DNA from: Nemopilema nomurai
Taxonomy: Eukaryota; Cnidaria; Scyphozoa; Rhizostomeae; Rhizostomatidae
Direction: 5' to 3'
Assembly (NCBI GenBank): GCA_003864495.1
Contig: ML133457.1
Span: 1,922,001-1,986,000 of the forward strand
Length of the DNA stretch: 64,000 nt
Shown: positions 25,601 through 37,240 of the stretch, one piece after another
How positions within the stretch are numbered: position 1 is the stretch's first letter
Layout of the letters: each line of letters opens with the position of its first letter
Notes under the pieces: generated by a model
What the model saw: the letters and a program-made list of their open reading frames with translations, nothing else
Databases searched by the model: none
What the model was told of the DNA's origin: nothing
Position numbers and translations under genes: made by a program

Positions 25601-28600
25601 TTCACATGCTTGGTGCCCAATCAAAATGAAAGAGATTACACCTAGTCATAGCTACTGACATTTTTAATACCAATTTAGAGATTTCATTTGAGTCAAGGTT
25701 GACTCTAATGCAGGCCTTTTCATGATGAGATTTTCGCAAGGACGACGAACTGCATGCGTGGTCCAGCTTACGAGGGTGATCACCCGTCTAACAATATTTG
25801 TTAAAGGGACGTCCTTTAGGACCTGAGGGGGGAAATTAGGGTATTATCTCCGAATGATTGCCTAACGTTTGATGTAATGATTTATAATGTGTGAACGAAT
25901 GTAATGATTCATAACAATATGTATTATTTTCGTATAATTTGGCAAGCTAGGTCATCTTTTCACCTAGGTGTTTTGGAGTCTGCCTATCTTTCAATGGAAA
26001 ATCCCATTCTTTGTAGACAGAAATAGTTCGTCTTTTCCCTTGGGCTCTTTTAAAGTTAGGTGTTAAGTAGCGCTGATTGGTCAATTATAGCCATAAATGG
26101 TCATTTTTGATCCGCAACTGGCTATTTATTGTGTCAGCTTTTGGTTATTTTCCGACGTTTGCATACTCTGCGGAGTGTCGGACGCAAAAGTACTTAAGTA
26201 TGCAAAAACTTGTTCCACTTTTTATTGCCATTGTGAAGATTTATAATGACCTTTCATATAGGAACACCGTGACTTTTAGGAACGGACAAAGAGAAAACAC
26301 GTTTGATCAGCTAAGTAAAAACATAGAAGATAGGACTTGAAATCAATCAAAGTTCGGTTTTTTAAGGTTCTTCTTTTAGAGTATGAATCGTAATCTTACT
26401 CCGACTCGCTTGAAATGTTCTCTCCCTCATCCTCTCCAATGACATCGTCTATGTTTTCATATTATTATGGAGCCTCAACGCAAAGCATTTTACTTTGAGG
26501 CTCCTCTACAACAGTCCTTCGATTTTTCTCCAAAAAAATATCAACAGCCCGTTCTAATATCGCTTTTCTTTCCATTACCGGGGCTAAAAAACGTCCAGCC
26601 AAAAGGCCTCAAGGAAATTCGCCGCTCTCCACTACATGCCAAATTTTTCCAAAAAGTGTTAATTGCAATTCAGGAGTACTGAATTGAAGTCAACAAAAAT
26701 AGCCACAAGCTCTTCCTTTCTCTTGGGGGCGACACATGTTTTTGCGAGGGCGGTCAACTGATCTGGCGGGGGCGATCGCCCTCGCAAAACGAAAAGGCCT
26801 GCTCTTGTGCCTCTTAAAAGTTCTTGATTTTCTGAAACTAGCATTACAAATCAATACTAAATTGTGATGTTGGCAAAATATGCTTACCCCACCACTTGCA
26901 CCATGTATCAGCACGGTTTCTCCCGCCTTCGCATGGCACCTACAGTAAACATTATAAGGACAGTCTTGAAACAATTTAAAGACAATAAAGGAATCGTGAT
27001 TTGAAAATCATTTGGTTTATAGAATGTGCAACCTTTCTAGCTTTGAAGAGCAAGATTGGAAATTTCTAGCCACCATTTAAAAATTACAGGTAGTAATGAG
27101 GTAGAAGTGAAATGACAGCCGGGCCTTGAGAAAATGACATCAATTTTGATTTGATTCTTCCACAAAACATGAGCCCGACATCTAAATGTACCTGTACATG
27201 TCAGCCAAAGTACAACAATGTGCCAACAGATGATGCATTACAATCTTTTGAAATGAAAGCATGCTTCTGTCTTTGGATGCCTTTTTGCCATGTGTTCAGA
27301 TACAGCACTATAGTTAGAGCAGGACATTATGATAAAGTAAATGTTGTTATTCACACTAATTCTTATTCAAAATGGCATTAAAACAACACTCACTTATGAA
27401 AAAGTGCTCTATATGCAGTCAAATATGGAACTCCGATAGCAGCACCTTTTTCAAGATCAACAGTATCTGGCATATGGAACAGTTTTGACTCACTTGATAA
27501 AGCAAACTCGGCATATGAACCTGATAAACATCCATAAAACCAAACTCTGTCGCCAACCTATTGTCCAAAAAAACATCACAAAAAAGAACTAGGATTTTGT
27601 AAAAGGAACTGACAAATGATGGATAGCATATAATGAATACACAGCAAAGATGAAGATTTAACACTAAACTACACTACAGAAAACTTGATTTATGGTTTCC
27701 TGTCTTACTAGCATTTGTTTGTATGAATTACTTTGTATTTTCTGTATTTTGTGTTTATATCTTCTTGTATCATTTATTGTTTATTGTTTATATTTTATAT
27801 TCAATATAGATGAATTAATAACGTAAAACATAAATAATAAGAAGAGCTTAGTAAGCTGCTTGTTGGAAATTACTATGGTGAATTTATTATTACACCTCAA
27901 TGACACCCAGAAAAACAAAAATTCACTTCCTATGCAAATAGAAGTAGGAGCTTCAACATCATTATGGTAGCAGGAGAAAAGCAGTGCTCTAAATGAAATG
28001 GAAAAGAAAAATAAATAAAACTAGGACAAAGAAGCTTTTGAGGCTGATGGAAAGATGGATGCAGTGATGAAACAGAGAAAATGGTATAATGTTAGGAACA
28101 GATATTGTATAATGGGAATATAATATTATACCTTGAATCTTGATACATCACTGCCAATTTCATGAATGATACCAGCTCCATCCCCTCCTGGTGTGTAAGG
28201 TAATGCTGGTTTTCGTGCGTAGGTACCAGTCCTAATGTATGTGTCAACAGGATTGACTCCAGCTGCTTTTACCTTGACTAATATCTGGAAAAATACAAAA
28301 AAATCAACAGAATATCAATAAAAATCAGATTCAGGATTAAATGTACATAAAACCTCTAAATCAAAACAAATTATGAGTCAACCTTGTTCTTTGCTTACAC
28401 TATCCCATCATTTCCTTTTAAAGACAGTGTTGTTTCAAGACAAAACATCAAGATATTAAAAAGATCTGTTTCCTTATTTAAAATAAAGAGACTTAAAAGG
28501 AAAATTTTAGCAAGAGCCTCAAATTCTCTAGCCATTAATAACAAATATCTGACAAAGGCTTTGCTACTTCCAAACAGAAGGGTTCTATGCTACATTAGTG

Positions 28601-29295
28601 GTTCCATTCTTGTAACAGATGTAGATGTTACAATTAGATGGAAAGTAAACAAGACAATGGAAAGCAAAAGCCTAGTAAGTGGCTTAGCACAGAAAAAAAT
28701 TCAATGCAGGCTTCCCTCTTTTGAAACATCTTAGATATGGCAGCATACTTCTCCAAAATATTTTCATTATTTATTACCCTGTTATGACGACCCCACATGT
28801 ACCCAATCCTGCTGACCATGAAGTGAAAGTTGGAAATACATTTTCTTAGTACATGGAAATTAAGAACAAAGGAGGAAAATCTGACTCAATAAAGCAAATT
28901 TTCGAATGTGGCTAAATTCAGAGGTCAGCCTGCCAACGTGAACCTCCATTTATTTGCCAGGACTTCGTACCACATGCAGTGAAGAATTGACCTTTAAGTG
29001 ATATTTTCTAATAAAAACAAGGTCTGTTGATGCGCAGACAGGCTTGGGTGACACATAAAACAAGCTTTGCAAAACCATTTCGCGACACGTCTACAGGACA
29101 CGGCGACTCGTATCATATCATGTAAGACGTAGCCACATGCAAGTTGATTTATCATTTATGATTCGCCAATTGCCATAAGTTTTAACTACCAATCAATACC
29201 TCTTTGCTACTTGGTATCGGAATTTTGATATCTTTGAGCATTTGCAAAACCTCAGGGCCTCCAAACTGAGAAACTCTTACGGCTTTCATTGTCAT
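22672..29295 (-). CDS. CRYZ: Zeta-crystallin / NADPH:quinone oxidoreductase
   Basis: Eight exons: 29295-29200, 28284-28132, 27557-27394, 26939-26888, 24986-24837, 24053-23952, 23586-23491 and 22836-22672. They join without frame break to 978 bp, 325 residues, against about 329 in vertebrate CRYZ. The protein is a cytosolic MDR-family enzyme that reduces quinones with NADPH; vertebrate members also bind AU-rich RNA. Visible signatures are the N-terminal [28 protein letters not shown], the nucleotide-binding GASGGVG (residues 151-157, split by an intron), [24 protein letters not shown] and the C-terminal [10 protein letters not shown]. It lacks the zinc-ligand cysteines of alcohol dehydrogenases, as expected. 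The ATG at 29295 matches the family N-terminus; a second ATG lies two codons in. A 13-bp minisatellite reaches the donor of exon 7, and a second lies just past the stop. The divergent neighbour is ATPSCKMT. Confidence 0.95.
23082..23490. repeat. 13-bp minisatellite in last CRYZ intron
   Basis: About 30 degenerate copies of a 13-bp unit (tgctttgatatca and variants) fill most of the last CRYZ intron. The array extends to the intron's first bases. On the minus strand the donor begins gtatcaagacaat, itself a recognisable unit variant. Confidence 0.85.
26468..26503. other. Hairpin in CRYZ intron
   Basis: The arms GGAGCCTCA (26468-26476) and TGAGGCTCC (26495-26503) are perfect inverted repeats around a spacer of about 18 bases. 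The inner words CAAAG and CTTTG can extend the pairing. It lies in the intron between CRYZ exons 26939-26888 and 24986-24837. No function is implied. Confidence 0.5.
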
Positions 29296-29519
29296 ATATG
29301 AATGACAACCAGTTTTAGGCTCTTTGAGTACTTCACAGTTATCAGGATATCTACTTGGAGTCACTTGAGGATAAAAACAGAATACCGTCAACAAACTTGA
29401 AAAAAAGCCTTTTTTCACTAACAATCGCATGAGTGATAATGATATCATTTTTAAATGATAATGAGACAGTTCCAAAAGGGATTCCAAAGAGAGGCTAGGC
29501 CATCATAGCTCCACCTACC
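29296..29519. promoter_or_regulatory. Bidirectional promoter region CRYZ / ATPSCKMT
   Basis: About 225 bp separate the CRYZ start codon (minus strand) from the ATPSCKMT start codon (plus strand), so both promoters and both 5' UTRs must lie here or overlap the genes. I see no clear TATA box. The head-to-head layout implies a shared, probably TATA-less promoter. Confidence 0.5.
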
Positions 29520-30191
29520 ATGTCCCTAAGAAGAGCAACTTGTTTTGACTTTGAGAGAACGAATGCTGAAATGCACAGCGAGAAAAGTAATAATGATGGA
29601 AAGAAGAAATTAGGCTTGATTGCAGTTGGCGTAACTGGAGCTGTTGCCATCGGACTATCTGTTATTTCTGCCCCATTTGTAACCCCTGCTTTGCGAAAGG
29701 TTTGTCTGCCGTACGTACCAGCTACTAGCAAGCAAATTGGAAACGTTATCAAAATGTGCAACACTCATCGAAAATCAAGCAAAATAGCTGATAGGTTGAT
29801 AGATCTAGGTAGTGGAGATGGAAGGATTGTATTTGAAGCTGCAAAGAATGGCTACCAGGCAGTAGGAGTAGAATTAAATGTTTGGTTGGTTATTTATTCA
29901 AAGATTGCTGCTAGATTTAAGGGTATTCACCATAAAGCACAATTTCAAAGGAAAAACTTGTGGACCGTCGATCTTTCACTTTATGATAAAGTTGTTATTT
30001 TTGGAGTTTCTGAAATGATGCCAGCACTGAAAGACAAACTGGAAAAAGAAATGAAGATTGGGTCAAAAATAATTGCATGTAGATTCCCAATGCCTTCATG
30101 GACACCTGTGGAAAGTATAGACGAGGGTATAGACAGTGTGTGGGTCTATGATGTAGCACAAATAACTGATAAACCAACAAATGAATCATGA
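29520..30191 (+). CDS. ATPSCKMT: ATP synthase c-subunit lysine N-methyltransferase
   Basis: An uninterrupted 223-residue frame, close to the 233 of human ATPSCKMT (FAM173B). This mitochondrial, membrane-anchored, SAM-dependent enzyme trimethylates a lysine on the ATP synthase c subunit. A hydrophobic segment at residues 31-52 serves as membrane anchor. The strongly conserved stretch PFVTPALRKVCLPYVPAT follows. SAM-binding motif I is DLGSGDGR at 95-102, then VGVELNVWLV. VIFGVSEMM and IACRFPMPSWTP match the family's C-terminal half. The ATG at 29520 is the only in-frame one upstream of the conserved part. The gene has no intron here, whereas vertebrate orthologues are split, so this could be a lineage-specific intron loss or an old retrocopy; no poly(A) tract is seen. 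It shares its upstream spacer with CRYZ. An ATTAAA follows the stop at 30221. Confidence 0.93.
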   Translation: MSLRRATCFDFERTNAEMHSEKSNNDGKKKLGLIAVGVTGAVAIGLSVISAPFVTPALRKVCLPYVPATSKQIGNVIKMCNTHRKSSKIADRLIDLGSGDGRIVFEAAKNGYQAVGVELNVWLVIYSKIAARFKGIHHKAQFQRKNLWTVDLSLYDKVVIFGVSEMMPALKDKLEKEMKIGSKIIACRFPMPSWTPVESIDEGIDSVWVYDVAQITDKPTNES

Positions 30192-30220
30192 ATATCAATT
30201 GTTTTTTGTAACCTTTTGTC

Positions 30221-30226
30221 ATTAAA
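30221..30226 (+). terminator. Possible polyadenylation signal of ATPSCKMT
   Basis: ATTAAA 30 bp after the ATPSCKMT stop codon. Position is reasonable for a short 3' UTR; not otherwise confirmed. Confidence 0.35.
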
Positions 30227-30727
30227 TCCAAATCAAGTTCACAAAAGTAGTTTCTAAGCAGCCAGCATTTAGAATGAAAAGTTACATATAAAGAGATGAA
30301 ATGTTTTAAAAGTCTTGAGCTCTGGTCAAAGCTCACCAGCTTCAATTTCAGGATGCTATCTAATAAGCTTCTTTTGATTCAACAATTCCCAGAAAGTGCC
30401 GAAAGTGCCACTTAGGTTTACCACAGGGACTGGAACCAGTTGTGGGCGAAATAAAGAAATTTTTTACCTTTGTTTGACCAAGTTGCTTTTTAAATGAAAT
30501 CTTACAGTAAAATTGGATTTTTGGTTAAACTAGTCTTGGGAGTCATATGTACACACAAAACATTTTGCAAATGAGACCCCCTTGTAAAATATGCAAACAT
30601 GTTTTCTAGCCAAACCCCTGTAATTGTGCACATGCTTTTCAAAAGAAAATCATTGAGAAAGTCAAATATCTGAAAGAGTGCATACAGGTGATTGAAAATA
30701 CAAGGGATACATATCTATGCCAAAGAA

Positions 30728-30790
30728 TTATGGTATACAATTTATGGTATACAATTTATGGTATACAATTTATGGAATACAATTTATGCC
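30728..30790. repeat. 14-bp tandem repeat
   Basis: About four copies of atggtatacaattt, the last with one substitution (ggaatac). Confidence 0.85.
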
Positions 30791-32161
30791 AAACTTTAGT
30801 CAGTGGGAGAAAAAAGGAGCAAAGACTATCAAAAATGAAAAGCTTAACGAGGTACTTCCTCAAGGCTGGCATGAAAAATGGTCAAAAATTTTTCCCAAAA
30901 CATTTTAATATTATGTCACTTTTGTATCAATACAATTTTTGTATCAACTTTATTGTTTTATTCCTATTGCATTGACTTTGTATATGACAGTCTTCGTCAT
31001 AAGAAAATCACCATGCGTGTTGTAAACCACACGCATTATTTCTTTCATGCATGCGATGCACACTCTTACATATCTGGCTATTTCAGACCCTCTTTACACT
31101 TTCCCCTTCAAAAACAGTACAGTGACAGTACAAAATTTGTTTCTGAATAGCAGAGGGCGAAAATTTGTTGTTTCTATAGCAAATTTTCTTCACCTTAGAT
31201 TCTGTGATGCTTTATAAAAGTGACAAAAAGGCACTAAAGATTTTTTGCCTGAATTTTAGAATTTTTGTCACTGTTAATCTGACATGACATTTAGTTGACA
31301 AAGAAAGTTTTTCATCAGTGTTTAGCAATAATGCTCTCTCTACTGTAGAATTCAAGCCACTTATTGAAATAGCAATCTCTGCATAGAGGCAAAGATTGGG
31401 GAATTCTTCGCGTTTGAATTCAAATATTCTTTGGCCACAAAGACCGGACAGTGCTTTCAATAATAGGCTTTACAAACGTCTTGAATGATTTCCATTCCAA
31501 GAAATATTTTGTCGTATTTCATCGCAACGTATTTCATCTAAATTCGTCGTTATTCTAATGGAAAAGGCGGTATACGATCACGTGTCTACAGTAACATGTG
31601 GTCTTTGGATACAAATATGGCGCGTCATCTTAAATTATTTGATGGCGTCGGCAATTAATTTATTAAATAAGACAAGGGTCTAAAAGAAGCTGGAAACTCA
31701 CATACTATATCAGGCAAAATAAATCATAGGCTAATGCTGCAGCGCAGTTTGATAGTCATTATAGCCACAATGAGAAAAAAGAAACAATTGCTTACACGGA
31801 AAAATATCAGGAGAAGAAATATTGGATTCGGAAAATTTTCCAAGAACGCAAATGGTCTGGCCACTTTCAAGCACTCATTTATGAACTGAGGATATATGAG
31901 GATATATTGATTTCCCGCTTGTCTGCCATGTTGGAATCAAGGTGTGCATTTTTCAGATCGAGAGCTACTTTGCAAAACAAGATTGGGCTACCGTATTATT
32001 TCAACGTATTTGACGTATTTCTGATTTTTATATAATTCATCGGCCGTAATTCGTCGTATTTTGTCGGGAGGAACATCTTTTTTATTTTCTTCCGATGAAT
32101 TACGTTGAGTTACGTTCTATTAGGATTATTTACGTTAGGAGGTTTTCATAAAATTTGATCG

Positions 32162-32243
32162 GTTTTCATATAACGGAAATAATCTTAATTGATCGTAGAC
32201 TCTGAATTCCGATGAAATACCTCAAAATACGTTATATGAAAAC
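32162..32243. repeat. 14-bp perfect inverted repeat, possible MITE end
   Basis: GTTTTCATATAACG at 32162-32175 is the exact reverse complement of 32230-32243. The 54-bp loop and the upstream region share acgtatt and ttcgtcg words. It may be the end of a larger degraded element starting near 31490. No target-site duplication was identified. Confidence 0.5.
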
Positions 32244-32603
32244 ACAATAGAAAGACACAATAGGCACTATTAAAAGGAACTGTCGATGTTGCTTAACTAA
32301 TGAAAAGCAAAATTTCCGATTTTTCGTTAAAGAAAAAAATTTTATGAAGGTCAAAAGCAACGGTCAAATATACATCTCATGCGTGCGATAAATCGCTCAA
32401 GACGACCAAGACTGTATATGTTAGCTCCATTTGATTTGCAAAGTATTACTGATGAAAACTTTGGTCAAAACCTAGACTTGAGCATAACTGACCAGACATT
32501 GTTTTTGAAAATAAAAAGGATCAATCGTGCTTGCTGATCGACACCAGGAGTGAAAGAAAAGGAACAAGTTGAGGTATATTAAGACTTGTAGAGAGATATC
32601 AAG

Positions 32604-32803
32604 AGACTAAGGAGTGTAAGAAAAGTCAAGATAGTGCCAATAATCATTGGAGCTCTGGGTACGATTGGAAAGGACTTTGAGAACTGGGTGAAGAAAGTTG
32701 AAATAGAATGAGGCACAGAACTCTTGCAGAAAGCTTGCCTGTTAGGAACAGCAAAGATAATAATAAAAAAGAAAATAAGAAAAGTACTGGAAACCTAAAG
32801 CCA
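32604..32803 (+). pseudogene. Degenerate reverse-transcriptase C-terminal remnant
   Basis: The frame from 32604 reads KIVPIIIGALGTIGKDFENW, then, after an in-frame TGA at 32709-32711, ELLQKACLLGTAKI. From memory, this pairing (I-x-GALG-x-I-x-K..W followed by LLQK-x-LLGTA-x-I) is the tail of non-LTR-type reverse transcriptase ORFs common in coral and other cnidarian genomes. Upstream frames are closed by stops, and only this tail is left, so it is a dead fragment. The class assignment rests on memory of the family, not an alignment. Confidence 0.6.
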
Positions 32804-33690
32804 AGGGATTTGGCCTGCTATCCAATAGTTAACCGGCAATCAACACCACCGCAGTGTAAAAATTTTGAAATAATAATCAATATTTATACAGGTTTACTTG
32901 TTCAGGATAAGTATCCTGTTATCATTCAAGGACCTGTTGGAGAAAAATGCTAAAAGTATTTGTAAATATTATTTGATGGTAAGATGGTTAAAATTGTTCT
33001 AAGAAATGTTCCATTAAATCCATTAAAACCAAGTTCTTAGGATGTTATGGCCAGTCTATGCAAATGTTGGAAGGGAATAAAACAGAATTTTGGAGTGTGT
33101 AGTAGATAAATTGAAAGTTCTAATTGATAGCACCTATCTGCGCTCGTCTTTGTGCCTACGAATGTTCTTCCTTGCGCTTTGAAGTTCTCTTTTTTCGTTT
33201 TGACACCACGGCTATAACTAAAGCGCCTTCTGCATTGGGTTAGCTGCACATGTCAATCATTATGAGAAACTTGTCAACACATTGAATCCAAATAAGGTCT
33301 TTGATGTAACTGTCACCAGTATTCATTGTACTGTCAGCTCAGGCCATATCAATGAAGATAGGACAACAATCAAGAAATTTTAACGCTGTATTGTCTTCTG
33401 CATTGTGTACCCGCCACTGTCTTCTTTCTCCTCAAATTACCCCCACCGTTTGATAATCAACTGGTAAATTTGTCTAATTCATAAATCCAGCTGGAATGCC
33501 TTTAACTTAGAATACAGATAATAATGTTCATCTCAGCTTATGGCTTCGGTACAATATCCAGAACATGCCAAAGAATTCCCGAAAACATTTCAGCTCAAAC
33601 ACCTTAGACTTGTAGCATGTAAGCAACCAGTCTTGCATATCAAAAAGTCCATTAAGCAACAGATAACACATGCCTGGTAATTAAGTTTCT
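32804..33690. other. Spacer and probable promoter of the next gene
   Basis: No coding feature was recognised between the retroelement relic and the PAN-domain gene. The promoter and any 5' UTR exon of that gene should lie here. No TATA box is obvious. Confidence 0.35.
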
Positions 33691-36600
33691 ATGGAAATAA
33701 GAACACCCGTAGATGCTGAAGGCTTTGTTTGGTGGCATTTAGTTGTATCAAACACCACGTCAATAATGGTTGCACTTCTGAAGAGAGGAAAAGCAGATTT
33801 TCATATATTCTTGCTTCTTTCCATGGCTTTCTGGTATGCTTCTGGCACTCAATGCCCAGAGGTTACTTATCAATTTCAGAGGGATTCTACAACACAGACG
33901 CTGAATGACTTTAAATATGTAAGTGAGAGCCGCAAGTCAATCGCAGCAGCATCGATTTTGCAGTGCATCCAGAAATGCCTTGCAGAGTGCCTTTGCTACT
34001 TTGCCAACTACAAAATCCAAGAAAATGGTACTGTTTTGTGCGACCTAGTCAAGTACCCAAGGTGCAGCGAAAGGTCTGGCGTTGGGGTCATACATGCAAC
34101 TGGTTGGGTTGCAGTCAAGCTGATAAAGGTGCTTAAATTACTCTCATTAGAAATATCCTTCTCTTAAATTATCTGATTTCTGATAGCTGTGCCTGGACGT
34201 TGTTCGCTAGAAACTTATTAGGACTAAGCAAGACATATAACTATAAGGACTAAATAGTGACTATAACAAAGTAGGCTTGTAAACTAGTAATTGCATTGTG
34301 TCGTATATACAACATTCTTCAACTTTGTTACATCTGCAAGCACCCAGATTTCTTGTCTCGGTAATACAACGGTCTTTTTACGAACTGCTTTCAAATAAAA
34401 AGTTGTACACAGCAGTTCTAAGGACGTTCCTCCCAATCTCAGTTGTATATACACAGACAGATTTACCGGCATGGAATTCACTTTCATTAAAAATTGTTAA
34501 TCTAGCTTCAGGTAACTCTGGCTAGTTTAGACAAACATTCCACTTGTGGGCACAGGTGTCTTTGGCTTGTCAAAGCCTCCGGCCATTTTTTCGGCTCTCC
34601 ATTATTTGTAGCCACAAATAATGTAATCTTTCTGGCCTCCGCTTTTCGGAAAACATTGTGCATTGAGTCCCGAATTTAGGAACGCCGTTGGCAAATTAAA
34701 GTGTTTCAATTTGAATCTATCAAGTTGAGGTTCATTAAATATTCATTGAATGAAACTTTAATTGTGTGAAGATGCAGAATTTAATACTGGAATCAACTTT
34801 CTGTCTGACTCTACATATAGACTGCTGCCAGAACAACTCGGCAATGGAACACAATATCTAATCAATGAAAAGTTGGCTCGTAAAATACATTGATATTTTA
34901 TTTATGTAATTTTGCTTATCAAGTCAATGATAATTCAGCGTTTGTTTTCCCCTGCTTGCAATGCAAGACACTTTAATACCTTTGATATACCAGCGGGAAT
35001 ACCATCATAACGATTCTACTGACAATAAATAACTTGCATTTCCCCATAAACGCCACTTCAACTACTCAGTCTTGCAACAAACCAGACGCAGAACTAGTCG
35101 TGTAATTCTCTATACCATCATCACGTGGTCTTGAAGTTTCACCAGATTCCACAAGAGGGAAGCATAGGTAGGGTTCAACCATGATGGATGACGTAATTCG
35201 CTTCTACAAAGAACAGAGAAACATAAATCATCATTGCAGATTCTTAGAAGAGGTGTAGAAAAAGGCCTCGGCTCAGAACTAATTTCGAGGTTATTAGGCT
35301 TCCATTATGATAAAACTGTAAGAAAAATGTGCAAAGCAATCATTTATTTTGGGTTCTTCTAGGAAACGAAGACGCTGGAGAGTTTTGATAACTGTTGCCA
35401 ACCTAAAGGTACGAAGAACCGAATGTTTTACACTGTTTCCTATTCAATATTTAGTGAAACAGTTTTTTGCTTTTTGTTGGTTATTTCAAAGTATTTCTAG
35501 GCTTGTGTGATTTACTAGTTTCATGTCTATTTATATAATTGCATGCGTCTATCTAAAACTTGAAATATTCTGTAAAACGCAAAGCTATAAAACAAGCGCA
35601 CCTTAATGAAAAATGCAATGTGATTTACTGAATGGTCAAACCTCTGTGGTCAAAGCTGCTAATAAATACGAACATAAAATGGTTTAAAGAGAAAGGTAAA
35701 TGATTGAATATGCGAGTATTACGAAGAAAATACAACCAGAATTGGTAAGCATTCAGTAATCAAAGGTTCAACTTGTCGCACTAATGCTTTGAGCACCAAC
35801 CACCCTGTCCAAAGTAATTCTTTACAAGTCAAGTATTCTTTAAAGGAAAATGAAATTTTGGATTAGGTCTTGCTTAACTCTACTGATTCGAAAGAGATTC
35901 AAGAAGTGAACAGAGTTTTTCAAGAAAAGACCGTATAATTTTCGCACATCATTAATTTTCTGCTAAATTCCACATACAATTATAACGCGACTCTACTCCA
36001 GTTATTACGTGTTCTATTTGGATCTTTTATACGAAATTGTTCCATTTATCTTTTAGTTCTGATTAATATATCCATTTTCTTAACTCGCGGTTTTTCACTG
36101 CAGTTGTGCCTGTGCCTATGACATGTTCCTGTAAATCATGCAGGATGCTGTGTGTATTTATTATTCACAATCGTTTGCTTCCACGTGGCTCTAATTTTAA
36201 CTGTATCTCTAAGTATCTAAGTTCCTTCTATACTTCATAAATGCTTACAATATACTAAACTTCCCCCAATCATGTGTGAGCACGCTCCAGTACAAGATAC
36301 TAAAGTGATGACCTTCCTTGCATCTAGAGCTTGAAAAACTGCTGGCGAAATTTTGTGAACCTGTTTGTACGACTTTTGTTGTCAGAAGAGCCAACTTTGG
36401 GCCAGGGGATGGCGCATATCGTTGGCGCTGCTTCAGTGGCGATACGTTAACAATCGACGGGTACTACTATAATGGTGGGACTAAATTCTGCACAAGAGAC
36501 AACGACATCTACTCCTTAAAGACAATCGTCGACTCATATCCAGCAAGTGAGTATGGATCCTCAATTCTAATCTCAGTTGCAACCTTTGCAGAACGCTAGC

Positions 36601-37240
36601 TATAGAGCCGAGCCATTTAAAAGTTATTCTTCATTTCACAAGGGTGGCGCCAAAGAGAGGGGGGTGGTGAGGGCTTCAGCTTGACCAAAGTCCTCTCCCT
36701 GGAAGAAATGTGCTAGATAAACGCTCAATTCCCTTAGCGCTTCGACTTTTATTCTGTCTAACATGCATTCAGTCTCAAGCATGATCACGCCTGGGTATTG
36801 TACATAGCAGCCAGTACCTAAGGTAGACAAGCATGCTCTACTTTATACCTGAAGCATCGAGCAACATCGTTCGTCCAGATAATTTATCACCAAAGTTCCT
36901 CATCCGCTCAATTACTCAATGTCTTTCTTTAGTCGCATCGGCAGAGTACAAATTGGGTAAAGATGGCGAATCCTGTGGATCTGTTTGCGCCAATCTTGGC
37001 AAGATCTGCTCCCCAAACCTGTTGATGCTCAACACTGTTTACCACTTCCACCGATTAGGGTTTCCTTGCCAGTACAATCAGAATCAACTGGATTGTTTCA
37101 GTAGCAACATCCATCCGATCTTTTTCCCGGCAAGCATGCGCTGCAATGGCTTTATTAACGTTCCACAAAGCTACGACTGTGCCACAGGAGCTCAGCCAGG
37201 TGGTAGACGACTCTGCAAGTGTGTCGACCCTGGCCCGTAG
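33691..37240 (+). CDS. Secreted cysteine-rich protein with PAN/apple-like region
   Basis: Four exons join in frame: 33691-34128, 35363-35408 (46 bp), 36328-36546 and 36933-37240 (stop TAG). They give 336 residues from the first ATG, or 311 from the ATG at 33766. I prefer 33766: it places a hydrophobic signal peptide (FHIFLLLSMAFWYA) near the N-terminus, followed by GTQC. The first exon then shows a PAN/apple-like pattern (LQCIQKCLAECLCYFANYK, then LCDLVKYPRC). The 46-bp exon adds an adjacent cysteine pair (DNCCQPK). It is the only exon found that repairs the phase between exons 1 and 3. Exon 3 has RWRCFSGDTLTIDGYYYNGG; exon 4 is Cys-rich (GESCGSVCANLGKICSPN ... LCKCVDPGP). No transmembrane segment follows, so secretion is inferred. 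I do not recognise the whole protein, and no function is proposed. Confidence 0.7.

Larger units (their letters stand above)
30227..32554. other. Spacer without recognised gene
   Basis: AT-rich spacer downstream of ATPSCKMT. It contains a short 14-bp tandem repeat near 30728-30790, and a stretch at about 31490-32245 dense in ttcgtcgtattt/acgtattt words with an inverted repeat at its end. Open frames are short and show no domains. Confidence 0.4.
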
